Below are positions 1-7,612 of a stretch of DNA of 10,154 bases, piece by piece. Below the pieces are notes generated by a model, which worked only from the letters and a program-made list of their open reading frames with translations, ran no database searches and was not told where the DNA came from. A program made the translations under genes and the position numbers. Position 1 is the first letter of the stretch; each line of letters opens with the position of its first letter. The DNA comes from Cylindrobasidium torrendii FP15055 ss-10 (lineage: Eukaryota; Basidiomycota; Agaricomycetes; Agaricales; Physalacriaceae), in assembly GCA_000934385.1 (NCBI GenBank), contig KN880930.1, positions 1 to 10,154 of the forward strand. The letters are read 5' to 3'.

Positions 1-184
1 GAAATCATCTCTGGCTCAACCCAAAACGGACAAACATCAAATTACTGTACAGATAAAAGGTTTTTCTGACAACAACATATCAAAATAGAGAAGGTCTCAG
101 ACATTGGGGAATTCTGGCCATCAATATGCAAAAGATGCATTTCTTTGGCCTTGCGAATTACCCCTAGTACAGTTTCCAATTAAG

Positions 185-1349
185 TTATTTCCTCATAAGC
201 TTTTCATGTAATTCCGCGCCCTTGAGCCTGGCGCGGAGATACTCCAAGCGACTCTCATATCGTTTCTGCACGTCTAGCCGTCGCTCTCGTACCGCCGCAA
301 CCTCTGGATCGTCATTCACTGGCACCGTAGTACTCAGTGGGAGGTAGCTAGTACTCCGAGATGAGTTGCTGCTCAGCGGCGGTCGTAAAGATGGAGAAGA
401 CATGGAAGTCACAGAACCTTTCCTCTTCAACGACGGTCCCGTACGTATAGATGTCTTCCGCGAAAGTGGCTTGGATAATAGTGAACTAACCCCCGATTTG
501 ATGGACATTCCGTCGCTGGACCTCACCCTCTGATGTCGACGAGGTTCAGCTAGTAGTGCTGTGGGTTTAGACGGCGATAGCCGTGTGAGTTGTGCGGTCC
601 AAATGTCAGATTCGGTGAGCTGGCTGCGCCCGTCGCTGCTCGAAGCCGCGCCATTTCTAGAAGTAGCACTCTGCTCTAATTCATCAAAAGCACGCAGTAT
701 TGTCCTTCCCTCTTCCTCGAGGTCTTTGATGAAGTTGCGGAGCTCTTTGACACTGTTGAGCCCTCCGTCTTCGAAAATGTCGTTGCCAGCATCAATCAGT
801 GGCCCCGCAGGCTTTGTGGCCCTGCCCGAACGTCGAGGACTTGTTGGTGGAGAAAAGGTGTCCCCGGTCATGGAACTTGACGTAGCCTCTCGGAAGGGGA
901 ACCCTGGGCGTGTAGGACTGGTTGGGGGAGAGAATGTATCTGAACCATTCGAACCTGATGGTGCCCCACGCAGCGAAGACGAGGATGTTGTATACATGGA
1001 CGTGGTGTCGGATGTGCTAGACTTGCGGCTGCGCCTGGGGGAAAATGCGCGCTTCAGACTACCCGATGAAGATGGGCCAGCGTCCTGGGGCTTCAACTTC
1101 TTGTTGGGGGAGCGACGCAGGAATGCGGTCAATGTGCGTGCCGTTTTTGTCGTGAAACTATTGGGCGTCACTGGCGGATCCAAAGGGCTTGGCATCGTGT
1201 TAGGAGCGGCGTCGAACACTACTTTTGGCGTATAGGCGGGAAGGGAAGATGACCGAGATGACCCTAAGCGAGATACTCAGAGGGTGAATTTGGAAAAGTT
1301 AACATAGCCCACCTTGTGTACGCTGAGGCTGAGCTGGCTGGGCGGGCAT
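185..1349 (-). CDS. Ser/Pro-rich hypothetical protein with coiled-coil segments
   Basis: I do not recognise a named family. Minus-strand exons are 1322-1349 and 185-1275 (372 aa). The large frame has no ATG until position 1195, but it stays open upstream and reads like protein (LPAYTPKVVFDAAPNT). An intron at 1276-1321 (donor GTACAC, acceptor CTCTGAG) joins it in frame to an ATG at 1349 with A at -3. A second donor, GTGGGC at 1312, is also in frame and would give 375 aa. The protein is basic and Ser/Pro-rich, with many SP and TP sites. The nonapeptide DTFSPPTSP occurs twice, near residues 122-130 and 148-156. Charged helical segments lie at about 181-211 and 333-372, the latter ending at the stop codon. 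There is no signal peptide or membrane segment. An intracellular, phosphoregulated scaffold is a guess only. It is divergent from ERG24. The reading frame is well supported; the function is unknown. Confidence 0.8.
1276..1321 (-). other. Intron 1 of the Ser/Pro-rich gene
   Basis: The intron separates a 28-nt coding exon from the main exon. Its donor is GTACAC (complement of 1316-1321), its acceptor CTCTGAG, and a GTTAAC branch-like element lies between them. The 46-bp length matches the other introns here. The alternative donor GTGGGC at 1312 gives a 37-bp intron in the same phase and adds three residues. Confidence 0.65.
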
Positions 1350-1929
1350 AGTGCTTTGATTTTCTGAAAACCTCTGGAATATGTCTTGCCTGAGTACGCG
1401 ATACTCATCATCGCTGTAAGCAGTCAGTCAAACCTGGTACCCTTGGGTCGCTGCATACAGACGTACTCTATTAGCCCTTGTTCATTCGCCGACGCCAACT
1501 CGTTCAGTCTTTGCGCCAGAGTAGCCATGAGGGTAAGAAGTAGAGTGTTGAGGAAACAACGTGGCCTGCGAAGTACAGGAGGTATTTGGTCATTTTTATC
1601 AATTAACGACCGACCGGAACATTCATGCCGCTATATGCGTCGGAAGATTTTGCGCTCCGACAGCGCCCCAGCAACAAGAGAGTCGGCAGACGCCAGAAAT
1701 CGCTAGTCATTTGAATTGGCCCACAAGCCAAGAGGCAGTGGCCTCAGAGCAAACATTTGAAAGAAATCAAAGAGATCAACGGCGCGCCTGACAAAGGTTC
1801 CAAACATGAAAAAATACAAATGAAGCATTTGGTTATGGCAGGTGCGAACGAGAGCACCAGGGTCGAAAAAGTGGAAGCAATATAATACTCTCAAAGCACG
1901 TGCACGTGTGTTAGACTCGTACCACCAGC
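1350..1929. promoter_or_regulatory. Divergent intergenic promoter region
   Basis: This 580-bp stretch lies between the start codons of the minus-strand Ser/Pro-rich gene and plus-strand ERG24, so it must hold both promoters. Short open frames in it show no recognisable domain and look accidental. I see no tRNA-like structure and no SREBP-type TCACNCCAC site. An AT-rich TATAAT-like stretch lies near 1880-1886. The one striking element is the double E-box at 1897-1908, listed separately. Confidence 0.6.
1897..1908. promoter_or_regulatory. Two abutting CACGTG E-boxes upstream of ERG24
   Basis: CACGTG occurs at 1897-1902 and again immediately at 1903-1908, ending 21 nt before the ERG24 start codon. 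CACGTG is the palindromic core bound by bHLH factors such as Cbf1/USF-type proteins and can be bound by SREBP-type factors. This close to the ATG the site may lie in the 5' UTR or at the transcription start. A regulatory role is inferred from the motif alone. Confidence 0.45.
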
Positions 1930-3452
1930 ATGTCCGAACTCAATCCAAAAACAGAGCATTTGGAATTCTTGGGACGATTCGGCGCGACTGCCATCACGGT
2001 CGGCGTCCCTCTGGCCACCTACCTGCTCTATTTCGGCTGCTCAGAAGAAACGGGTGGATGCCCACCGCCGCTCGCGCTCGACCGCCTCACCCTTGCGCTC
2101 GAAGACGTCCCAGGGATCCTTGCCAGTCTTTGGGATACCAAATCCACGCTTCAGTATTTGGCATGGTACGCGTTCTGTGTTGTCGCTTGGAGAATACTGC
2201 CAGGAGATGAGGTTGAGGGAGTTCTGCTTCGGAATGGAGAACGCAAAAAATATACATTGAATGGTACGTTAATATAAAAATCTGACACCCAAATTGTTGA
2301 GTCTCGATAGCATTCAGCACATATATCCTTGCGCTGGGCCTAGTGGGTGGCTACATCCACCAGAACGGAGTCCAATCTTTCACCTTCCTCTACGACCAAT
2401 GGGTCGGCTTCACAACCGCCGCATTCCTCATGTCTGTTGTACAAGCGGCCTACGTCTACGCCGCGTCGTTCCGTCAGGGCAAGCTTCTCGCTTTGGGTGG
2501 CAACTCAGGATCCTGGATCTATGATGTACGCGTCTATTTCGTTCTTTGAGCGTGTCTGATCTGAAGTGTAGTTCTTCATCGGTCGCGAACTAAACCCATC
2601 TATCGGCTCGTTTGACATCAAGTCTTTCAATGAGCTCCGCCCCGGCCTCATTCTCTGGGTCCTCATCGACATTTCCATGTTATGCGAGCAGGCTGTTCGT
2701 CGCGGTGGCCTAGTCAACGTCACTGCCTCGATGTGGCTAACAGTCGTATTCCACTTTATCTACGTGACTGATGCGCAGTGGAATGAGGTGCGTTGGCCAA
2801 CTGTGAACATCCTGCACATTCTGACATCCTTCAGGCTGCCATTTTCACTACCATGGACATCACCACCGATGGTTTCGGCTTCATGCTTGCAACAGGAGAT
2901 CTCCTCTGGGTCCCATTCACGTACTCCCTCCAGGCGCGCTATCTTGTCTTCAACCAGGTCGAGCTTCCTTGGTGGGGCGTTGCCGCTGTCATCGCGGTCG
3001 AGGTTGCTGGCTTCGTGATTTTCCGTCAAGCAAACAACCAAAAGAACAACTTCCGTAGTGGAAAGCCCAGCAGTATGTACCTGCTTCTGGGTATTGTACA
3101 TTGGCTAAACATGCTCAAGACCTCAAATTCATGACGACCAAGAGCGGGTCCAAGCTGATCACATCAGGCTGGTGGGGGCGCTCGCGGCACCCGAACTACT
3201 TCGGCGACCTCCTTATGGGATTGGCTTGGTCGCTTCCCACTGGCTTCAACACTCCAATCACTTACTTTTACCCCATCTATTTTGCCGGTTTGCTCTGGCA
3301 TCGCAGGATCCGGGACGACGAGGCATGTGAAGCTAAGTATGTATTGTCGACAGTGGTCTTTTGAGTCGTTGCTGATCGTTCCCAGGTATGGCGAAGACTG
3401 GGAAACATACAAGAAGCTGGTTCCCTACAAGATTATACCCTACGTGTACTGA
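1930..3452 (+). CDS. ERG24: Delta(14)-sterol reductase (ERG24 / lamin B receptor family)
   Basis: This enzyme reduces the C14-C15 double bond left after lanosterol 14-demethylation, using NADPH, in the ER membrane; it is the target of morpholine fungicides. Exons are 1930-2263, 2311-2525, 2572-2787, 2835-3072, 3120-3336 and 3386-3452, giving 428 aa, close to yeast Erg24 (438 aa). All five introns are 46-49 bp with GT-AG ends, and phases agree at every joint. The protein is strongly hydrophobic, with membrane segments near residues 20-36, 73-90 and 113-125 and more downstream. ERG4/ERG24 signature 1 is seen as IYDFFIGRELNPSIG, with Ser193 where the signature has Arg. Signature 2 matches fully as HRRIRDDEACEAKYG (395-409). 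The reductase core KSGSKL...GWWGRSRHPNYFGD is at 342-364. The start ATG has A at -3. Alternatives in the same superfamily (ERG4, DHCR7) fit the N-terminal half less well. Confidence 0.95.
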
Positions 3453-3554
3453 ACGCCGTTGTATATTCTCGGGACTGCGTGAGACGTATTTTATGCAAGA
3501 AGCAGGTATATAATTTTGGATGCCCGGCGCGCAATGCGGCGAGTGCCTTTGCTT
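3453..3554. other. Short convergent 3' intergenic region
   Basis: Only 102 bp separate the ERG24 stop (3450-3452, plus) from the hydrolase stop (3555-3557, minus). Both 3' untranslated regions must fit here or run into the opposite gene. No strong AATAAA signal is seen on either strand. Confidence 0.7.
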
Positions 3555-4831
3555 TCAATCATCCTCTTCCCTTTCCCAGCCGGCCTTTATCAAATCCGCC
3601 TCCCAAGGCGACACGGCTTGAGCGGGGATGGGCGGTGCCGTGCCCTTGCATGTGTGTTCCAAGAAATCAGCTATTATTTCGTTGACTCTAGCGAACAAGT
3701 GTTAGCCACCTCCGTCATCGTCGATGCCATGCAGGCTTACCTGGGTGCGCTGGCTGTATAGGTGCAGACCCAGTGAGGGGCATCAGGAATATCTATGAAG
3801 CTTGCGTTTACGCCTGCGTTTAGAAGGCGTCCGAGCAGTGTCTGCGTGCGCTCGACGGGATATGCGATGTCGTCCCTGCCGTGGATGAGCTTTACGGGTA
3901 CTGAGATCCTTGCAAGTTCAGCGTCGGTGTACTCGCGGCGGTTGTTGGAAAAGTCGCCCATCATGCGGTCATAAATGTCAAAGTTCTTCTTTGACCAGGC
4001 TTCGACGATGAGCGGGTAGGTGCGGTTGATCAAACTAGTGAGGGGGTTGTATCAGAGACAGGTGACATTGTCCTGGCCGACATACGCGTTTGAAAAGCTG
4101 TCCATTCGGTTGTTGAGAGCGAACTGCATGGCACCGTAGACGGCGTCTTGAAGCGCCGACACGTCGATTTTCGTCCCGTCCGTGAACCCTTGCTTCCAGT
4201 ATTCTGCGATCTCTGCGCGACCTTCGACTACATCTGGCGTCTGTGCAGTGCGATGTCTATGATAATTGTCTTGTTTTAGGGTGGTGACATACCTCTTCTA
4301 GAACGAGCGGAGATACAAGGCAGAGGGAGAGGACGGTTTCTGGATAGTACACAGCTAGTGCCAATCCGACGATGGTCCCCATCGACTGCCCAACGATGTG
4401 AAACGTCAGGATTTTCAGCGCTTGCTACGTCGGGTCGGTATTCGGACAGGGAGCGGAACGTAGTAGTAGGGGTCGGCGGACTCACCATAACCAGCGCGAT
4501 GTCATCCGCCGCGTCTTTTTGCCCATAACCTTCGGGAACCTTGTCTCCCGTTGTGTAACCGTGCTCACGCATGTCGATACCGACGCAGTTGAAGCGACGT
4601 ATTCTTGGCTCCTCCCATTGCACTACGAGACAAGTGATGTCGGTGATGAACGTGAATGGACAAGGCAAATGGCGCACATTCAAAGATCTCCTGCCCGTTG
4701 TACACTGAATGAAGAAAGAGGACCGTAGGTATGTCCTTGTCAATCGACTCGGCGTGGGTCTCCGTTGGGGTCGAAATAGTGTAAAAGAAGTTGACTGTGC
4801 CCGTGGGCGTTTGGACTGTGATGGTAGGCAT
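3555..4831 (-). CDS. Alpha/beta hydrolase fold protein
   Basis: Minus-strand exons from the start are 4678-4831, 4486-4622, 4293-4424, 4086-4240, 3741-4034 and 3555-3687, giving 334 aa. The five introns (51-61 bp) have GT-AG ends and consistent phases, with good donors GTGAGT, GTATGT, GTATGT and GTAAGC. The fold is clear: an oxyanion region at LFLHSVYNGQEIF, then DMREHGYTTGDKVPEGYGQKD, the nucleophile elbow GQSMG with Ser111, the acid in HGRDDIAYP (Asp247 or Asp248) and the base in DAPHWV (His280). There is no signal peptide, so it is probably cytosolic. It resembles the lactonase/epoxide-hydrolase-like esterases common in Agaricomycetes. The substrate cannot be told. The usual D-x-R-G-H-G motif has Glu instead of Gly (DMREHG). 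The start ATG has A at -3 and follows a pyrimidine-rich leader. It is convergent with ERG24. Confidence 0.88.
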
Positions 4832-5251
4832 TCTTCTTGGACCTGCTTGTTGCTTTGAATGGATGCTCGTCGTAGGAACAAAGGAACACGCACGTATGAA
4901 CAAAACGATGGGACAGCGATGGGGGGCGTGGTACTGGATAGAGACACGGTGTGATCGAGGGGGCAAATGCAAGGTATAGGAGGATTAGATTCGATAGTTG
5001 GATAATAATGTGCTTCCGCCGTCGAGGAACCTGCACGCCCGACATCTCATCTCCAGTACCCTCTTGACACGTCGCTGTAATCAAGTTATCCTATCCTCGA
5101 ACCTAGGCTTGTACCAGTGTGAAATCAACAACATAGTACTTGGGACAATGAAACAATTAGTCACATTATGGAATACGATCGGTCACTTGTTACCCCTGGT
5201 CGGGCGGGCCGTCGCATATCTGCCATCTGCCACAGAATTGGAATTCCAAAA

Positions 5252-5272
5252 GGAAATCCACTGGAAATCCAC
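5252..5272. repeat. Tandem 10-mer GGAAATCCAC, period 11
   Basis: GGAAATCCAC occurs at 5252-5261 and 5263-5272, separated by one base. It follows a GGAATTCC palindrome. It is probably a small slippage duplication; no function can be assigned. Confidence 0.6.
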
Positions 5273-5472
5273 GACCTTCTCAAGAGGCATTTCGGAGATA
5301 CATCCTTTCAACCCGAACGCCGCAACGTGCTCTCTGATGCTCGACTTTGACAAAGATTTTTGTGAGCTCACAGCTACTGTTGATGACGGCCAGGCGCCAC
5401 GCGCAGCCACGTACGATATCCTTTTGACCCCCCACCCTCACTCACACAGCACACTACATATCGCAATATGCG

Positions 5473-5494
5473 CTTCTGCGCCTCTTCTGCGCCT
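5473..5494. repeat. Perfect 11-bp tandem repeat CTTCTGCGCCT
   Basis: Two head-to-tail copies at 5473-5483 and 5484-5494 lie inside a pyrimidine-rich stretch. Pyrimidine-rich tracts often mark fungal transcription start regions, but no gene follows closely on this strand. Confidence 0.7.
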
Positions 5495-5724
5495 CCCTGA
5501 TCATTCACCATTACTTTGTACTACTCAGTCCATCCAATCCTTGTCCCACATCTTTCTTTTGTTCATACACCAAACAGCGGCTCATGAAGTAATAGGCGTA
5601 CATAGTGATGCAACTAGTATAGTGAGTCGAAAGTAAACGCAGCAATTTCAGAGAGTAAAGGAGGACTCAAATGCAAACTTGAGTCGCTGACGGCGTCTCC
5701 TGGAAATTTGCCGTCGCACCCGAC

Positions 5725-5754
5725 GATTATCCTGCGTCTCTGCTGATTATCCTG
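5725..5754. repeat. Spaced direct repeat GATTATCCTG in the GH131 upstream region
   Basis: GATTATCCTG occurs at 5725-5734 and 5745-5754, exactly 20 bp apart (about two helical turns) and about 260-290 bp before the GH131 start codon. The reverse complement contains GATAA, the core of GATA-factor sites, though the flanking G is not the preferred base. It is a candidate paired factor site, by inference only. Confidence 0.4.
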
Positions 5755-5956
5755 GTGATTGGGTCAGTCCAACAGGTGTATTGGGTGCCCTGGTGCATCT
5801 GAAGACTGGAAGGCCAGGGTGTAAGCTGAGCATTATGCGCAACCCTGTATCTCGTACCTACTGAAACCGACGACTTGCCGACATTCCAGACGAAGACACG
5901 GTCACTGGGTCCTGATTTTTACTGCCAGGTTCAGTACCTGTGCTTTGTGAAAACGA

Positions 5957-5962
5957 TATAAA
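5957..5962 (+). promoter_or_regulatory. TATA box of the GH131 gene
   Basis: TATAAA lies 49 bp upstream of the GH131 ATG (6012), a suitable spacing for a short fungal leader. A TATA box fits an inducible, highly expressed secreted-enzyme gene. Confidence 0.55.
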
Positions 5963-6011
5963 GCTCTGGTAGCGGACTATGGAGGATTCATATTCATCTT
6001 TTTCGAGCACC

Positions 6012-7385
6012 ATGTTTGGAATCTCTCTTGTCCTCTTTGGGGCGCTAGCAAGCATAGCGCATGCCGGGACGACGGTGTGGTCTGGCAATTTTGACTACTA
6101 CACCACAGTAGCCGATTTTGACAAATGTGGGTCGCCTCAGAAAAGTTTATAACTTGGCTGAACTGCTTGTCAATAAGGGTCATGGGCAAACCAAGTTGGA
6201 GAGTACCAATGGGTAAGTTCGTATTGCATGAGCTGGTACAGCTGTCCTGATGGGCTGTTCTGGTAGTACATACACGGTACAGGGCCTACGTCGAGTTATC
6301 TTGCTTTGGACGCGGCATACAAGAACCCTGCCATCACAAACGAGTCGCACGGATTGAAGATGACCATCTCGTCGGACGCTACCTGGAATTCGCAGATGGA
6401 GCGTGCTGAACTCATTCCTCAAACGGCACGTACCTTCAGATGCCTGTGAGCCACAGGGCTCACAGTTCTCACAGACCGCAAATCTTGGTACTGGGACGCT
6501 GTTTTATCACTTCTCTTTGATGCGTTCTACTACGAACCCGCCAGACGTACGTGCCAGTCCGGAGGTCGAGAACATAACTTGACGCTTTCATCGTAGTCTA
6601 CGTTGGAGCACCAGATCATGTTTTTCGAGAGCCACTTCACTGAGGTTAGTCCACACTCATTGCGAATGATTGGATCTGACCGCTATTCTCAGCTAAAGTA
6701 CGGGGTCTCTCCCAACCCGACCCAGTTGTCTTGGATGACGGGTGGAAACTACCACTGGGGCACAGAATTCACGCCTGGAACCTGGTTCAACTTTGCCTAT
6801 GAAATCAACGTGAGCAAATCCCTCATCCCAGCCGACACAACGAGAAATAAACGGTCTTTTCAGTTCTCCGCGGGCACTGTTGCTCTTTGGGCATCCACAG
6901 GCGGCAGCGCACTAACGCAAGTCGCATCCCCGGTCGCAGCCAGCGTTTCCACGAACTCGGCAGATTTCCATGTTGGCGTCCTCCGCATTGTCAACCGGGA
7001 CCCGCCCGAGGATTGGTACATTAGCGGTGTGTACATCGAAAGCGGTCCTATCACCACTGCTGTTGGAAGCGGAAATGGGACGGTGACGGCGGTGCCGACC
7101 ACCAGTGCGACGTCCCAGGTATCGAGCTCTAGTACTACGACCGCCTCTTCGACGACCTCTGCTGCAGGTCCAGCACAAACGCCTTGGGGCCAATGCGGTG
7201 GTAAGTGATTTCGGAGTTGCGAGTTCTTGGGTTAACCATGGGCATCTGTAGGACAAGGATGGTCTGGGGCGACAACCTGCGCCTCTGGCACGACCTGTGT
7301 TAAATTGAGCGACTATTACTCCCAGGTAGGAGAACCTTCGTCAGTGTGTATCCTGCATCTAAACGACCGAAATCAGTGCCAATAA
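6012..7385 (+). CDS. Secreted GH131 beta-glucanase with C-terminal CBM1
   Basis: GH131 enzymes cleave beta-1,3/1,6 and beta-1,4 glucans and are secreted by plant-degrading fungi. Exons are 6012-6126, 6178-6212, 6267-6425, 6475-6546, 6597-6644, 6693-6809, 6864-7200, 7252-7325 and 7377-7385, giving 321 aa. A signal peptide spans about residues 1-18 (ending SIAHA). The GH131 domain covers about 19-245, with recognisable blocks VWSGNFDYYTTVADFDKW, GLKMTI, RAELIPQT, EHQIMFFESHFTELKYG and GNYHWGTEFTPGTW. Glu98 (RAELIP) and Glu138 (FFESHF) appear to correspond to the conserved cleft acids proposed as catalytic in GH131 structures. A Ser/Thr-rich, probably O-glycosylated linker spans about 246-286. 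The CBM1 spans about 287-321, with four Cys (293, 304, 310, 320) and cellulose-facing aromatics Trp289, Trp298, Tyr316 and Tyr317. Seven introns are GT-AG; intron 3 must be GC-AG to keep the frame. No frameshift or internal stop remains in this model. Confidence 0.93.
6426..6474 (+). other. GC-AG intron 3 of the GH131 gene with internal hairpin
   Basis: The exon frames on either side differ by one base, so an intron of length 3n+1 is needed. No GT donor here gives that length apart from an implausible 10-bp one. Cutting ACG|GCACGT and CACAG|ACC removes 49 bp and yields ELIPQTTANLGTG, which matches the conserved GH131 block. The intron holds a perfect 9-bp inverted repeat (6444-6452 with 6457-6465, loop ACAG). 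Confidence 0.75.
6444..6465. repeat. Perfect 9-bp hairpin inside GH131 intron 3
   Basis: The left arm CTGTGAGCC (6444-6452) and right arm GGCTCACAG (6457-6465) pair fully around the four-base loop ACAG. The right arm contains the likely branch element CTCAC and an upstream AG, so pairing could mask both. Confidence 0.85.
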
Positions 7386-7612
7386 GTGTCCGATGGCTTT
7401 GTGGTATCAAGGATTTTGACGGGCTGGAAAGGCGTCGGCGTTGCAAGCTTCAAGGATCAGTATTGGCCATTGAAATTCAAAATTGATTGTACAAGCTTCA
7501 TGCAAGTCCAGATGAACGTTATAAGCAGAAATGGATTCAGTGACGATCGGCGCGGCTGGAATGTGCCGCAGACGTGCATGAGTAAGATGACCTTGCTCTT
7601 CCTCTCACCATC
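7386..7612 (+). other. Tandem intergenic region between GH131 and G-patch genes
   Basis: This 227-bp spacer serves as GH131 3' flank and G-patch gene promoter. An open frame runs across it without an ATG-supported domain, so I treat it as chance. The stretch before the next ATG is C/T-rich (7591-7612). Confidence 0.5.

Larger units (their letters stand above)
4832..6011. other. Gene-poor region between the hydrolase and GH131 genes
   Basis: These 1180 bp contain the two outward-facing promoters and no convincing gene. On the minus strand just upstream of 4831 there is a C/T-rich leader typical of basidiomycete start regions. On the plus strand a frame with an ATG at 5148 stays open to 5636 (162 aa), but it has no recognised domain, turns low-complexity after about residue 95 and shows no family pattern; I leave it uncalled. 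A pyrimidine-rich stretch runs over 5430-5575 on the plus strand and is followed at 5584 by ATG AAG TAA, which looks like a promoter without a gene. Short tandem repeats at 5252-5272, 5473-5494 and 5725-5754 are listed separately. No RNA gene or transposon end was seen. Confidence 0.5.

Noticed and set aside
153..166. 14-bp inverted match between 153-166 and 9871-9884
   Set aside because: GCGAATTACCCCTA near the left end has its complement near the right end, but in a 10-kb window a 14-mer match is not far from chance and there is no flanking similarity or target duplication to suggest a mobile element.
561..1235. Plus-strand 224-codon open frame opposite the Ser/Pro-rich gene
   Set aside because: It is antisense to a better-supported frame and has no domain; Ser codons on the minus strand produce open antisense frames.
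1386..1791. Two overlapping plus-strand open frames in the divergent promoter
   Set aside because: No ATG-supported start, domain or family pattern; consistent with chance in a 580-bp intergenic region.
3479..3761. Plus-strand open frames after ERG24
   Set aside because: They lie antisense to the last exon of the hydrolase, whose frame and splice sites are well supported.
4035..4066. Alternative 32-bp intron in the hydrolase starting at GTCACC
   Set aside because: It breaks the frame and is very short. The 51-bp intron at 4035-4085 with donor GTATGT and a CTGAT branch element keeps the frame.
6426..6474. GH131 as a frameshifted pseudogene
   Set aside because: The one-base frame offset is explained by a GC-AG intron that restores the conserved block; all other exons join cleanly and the protein is complete.
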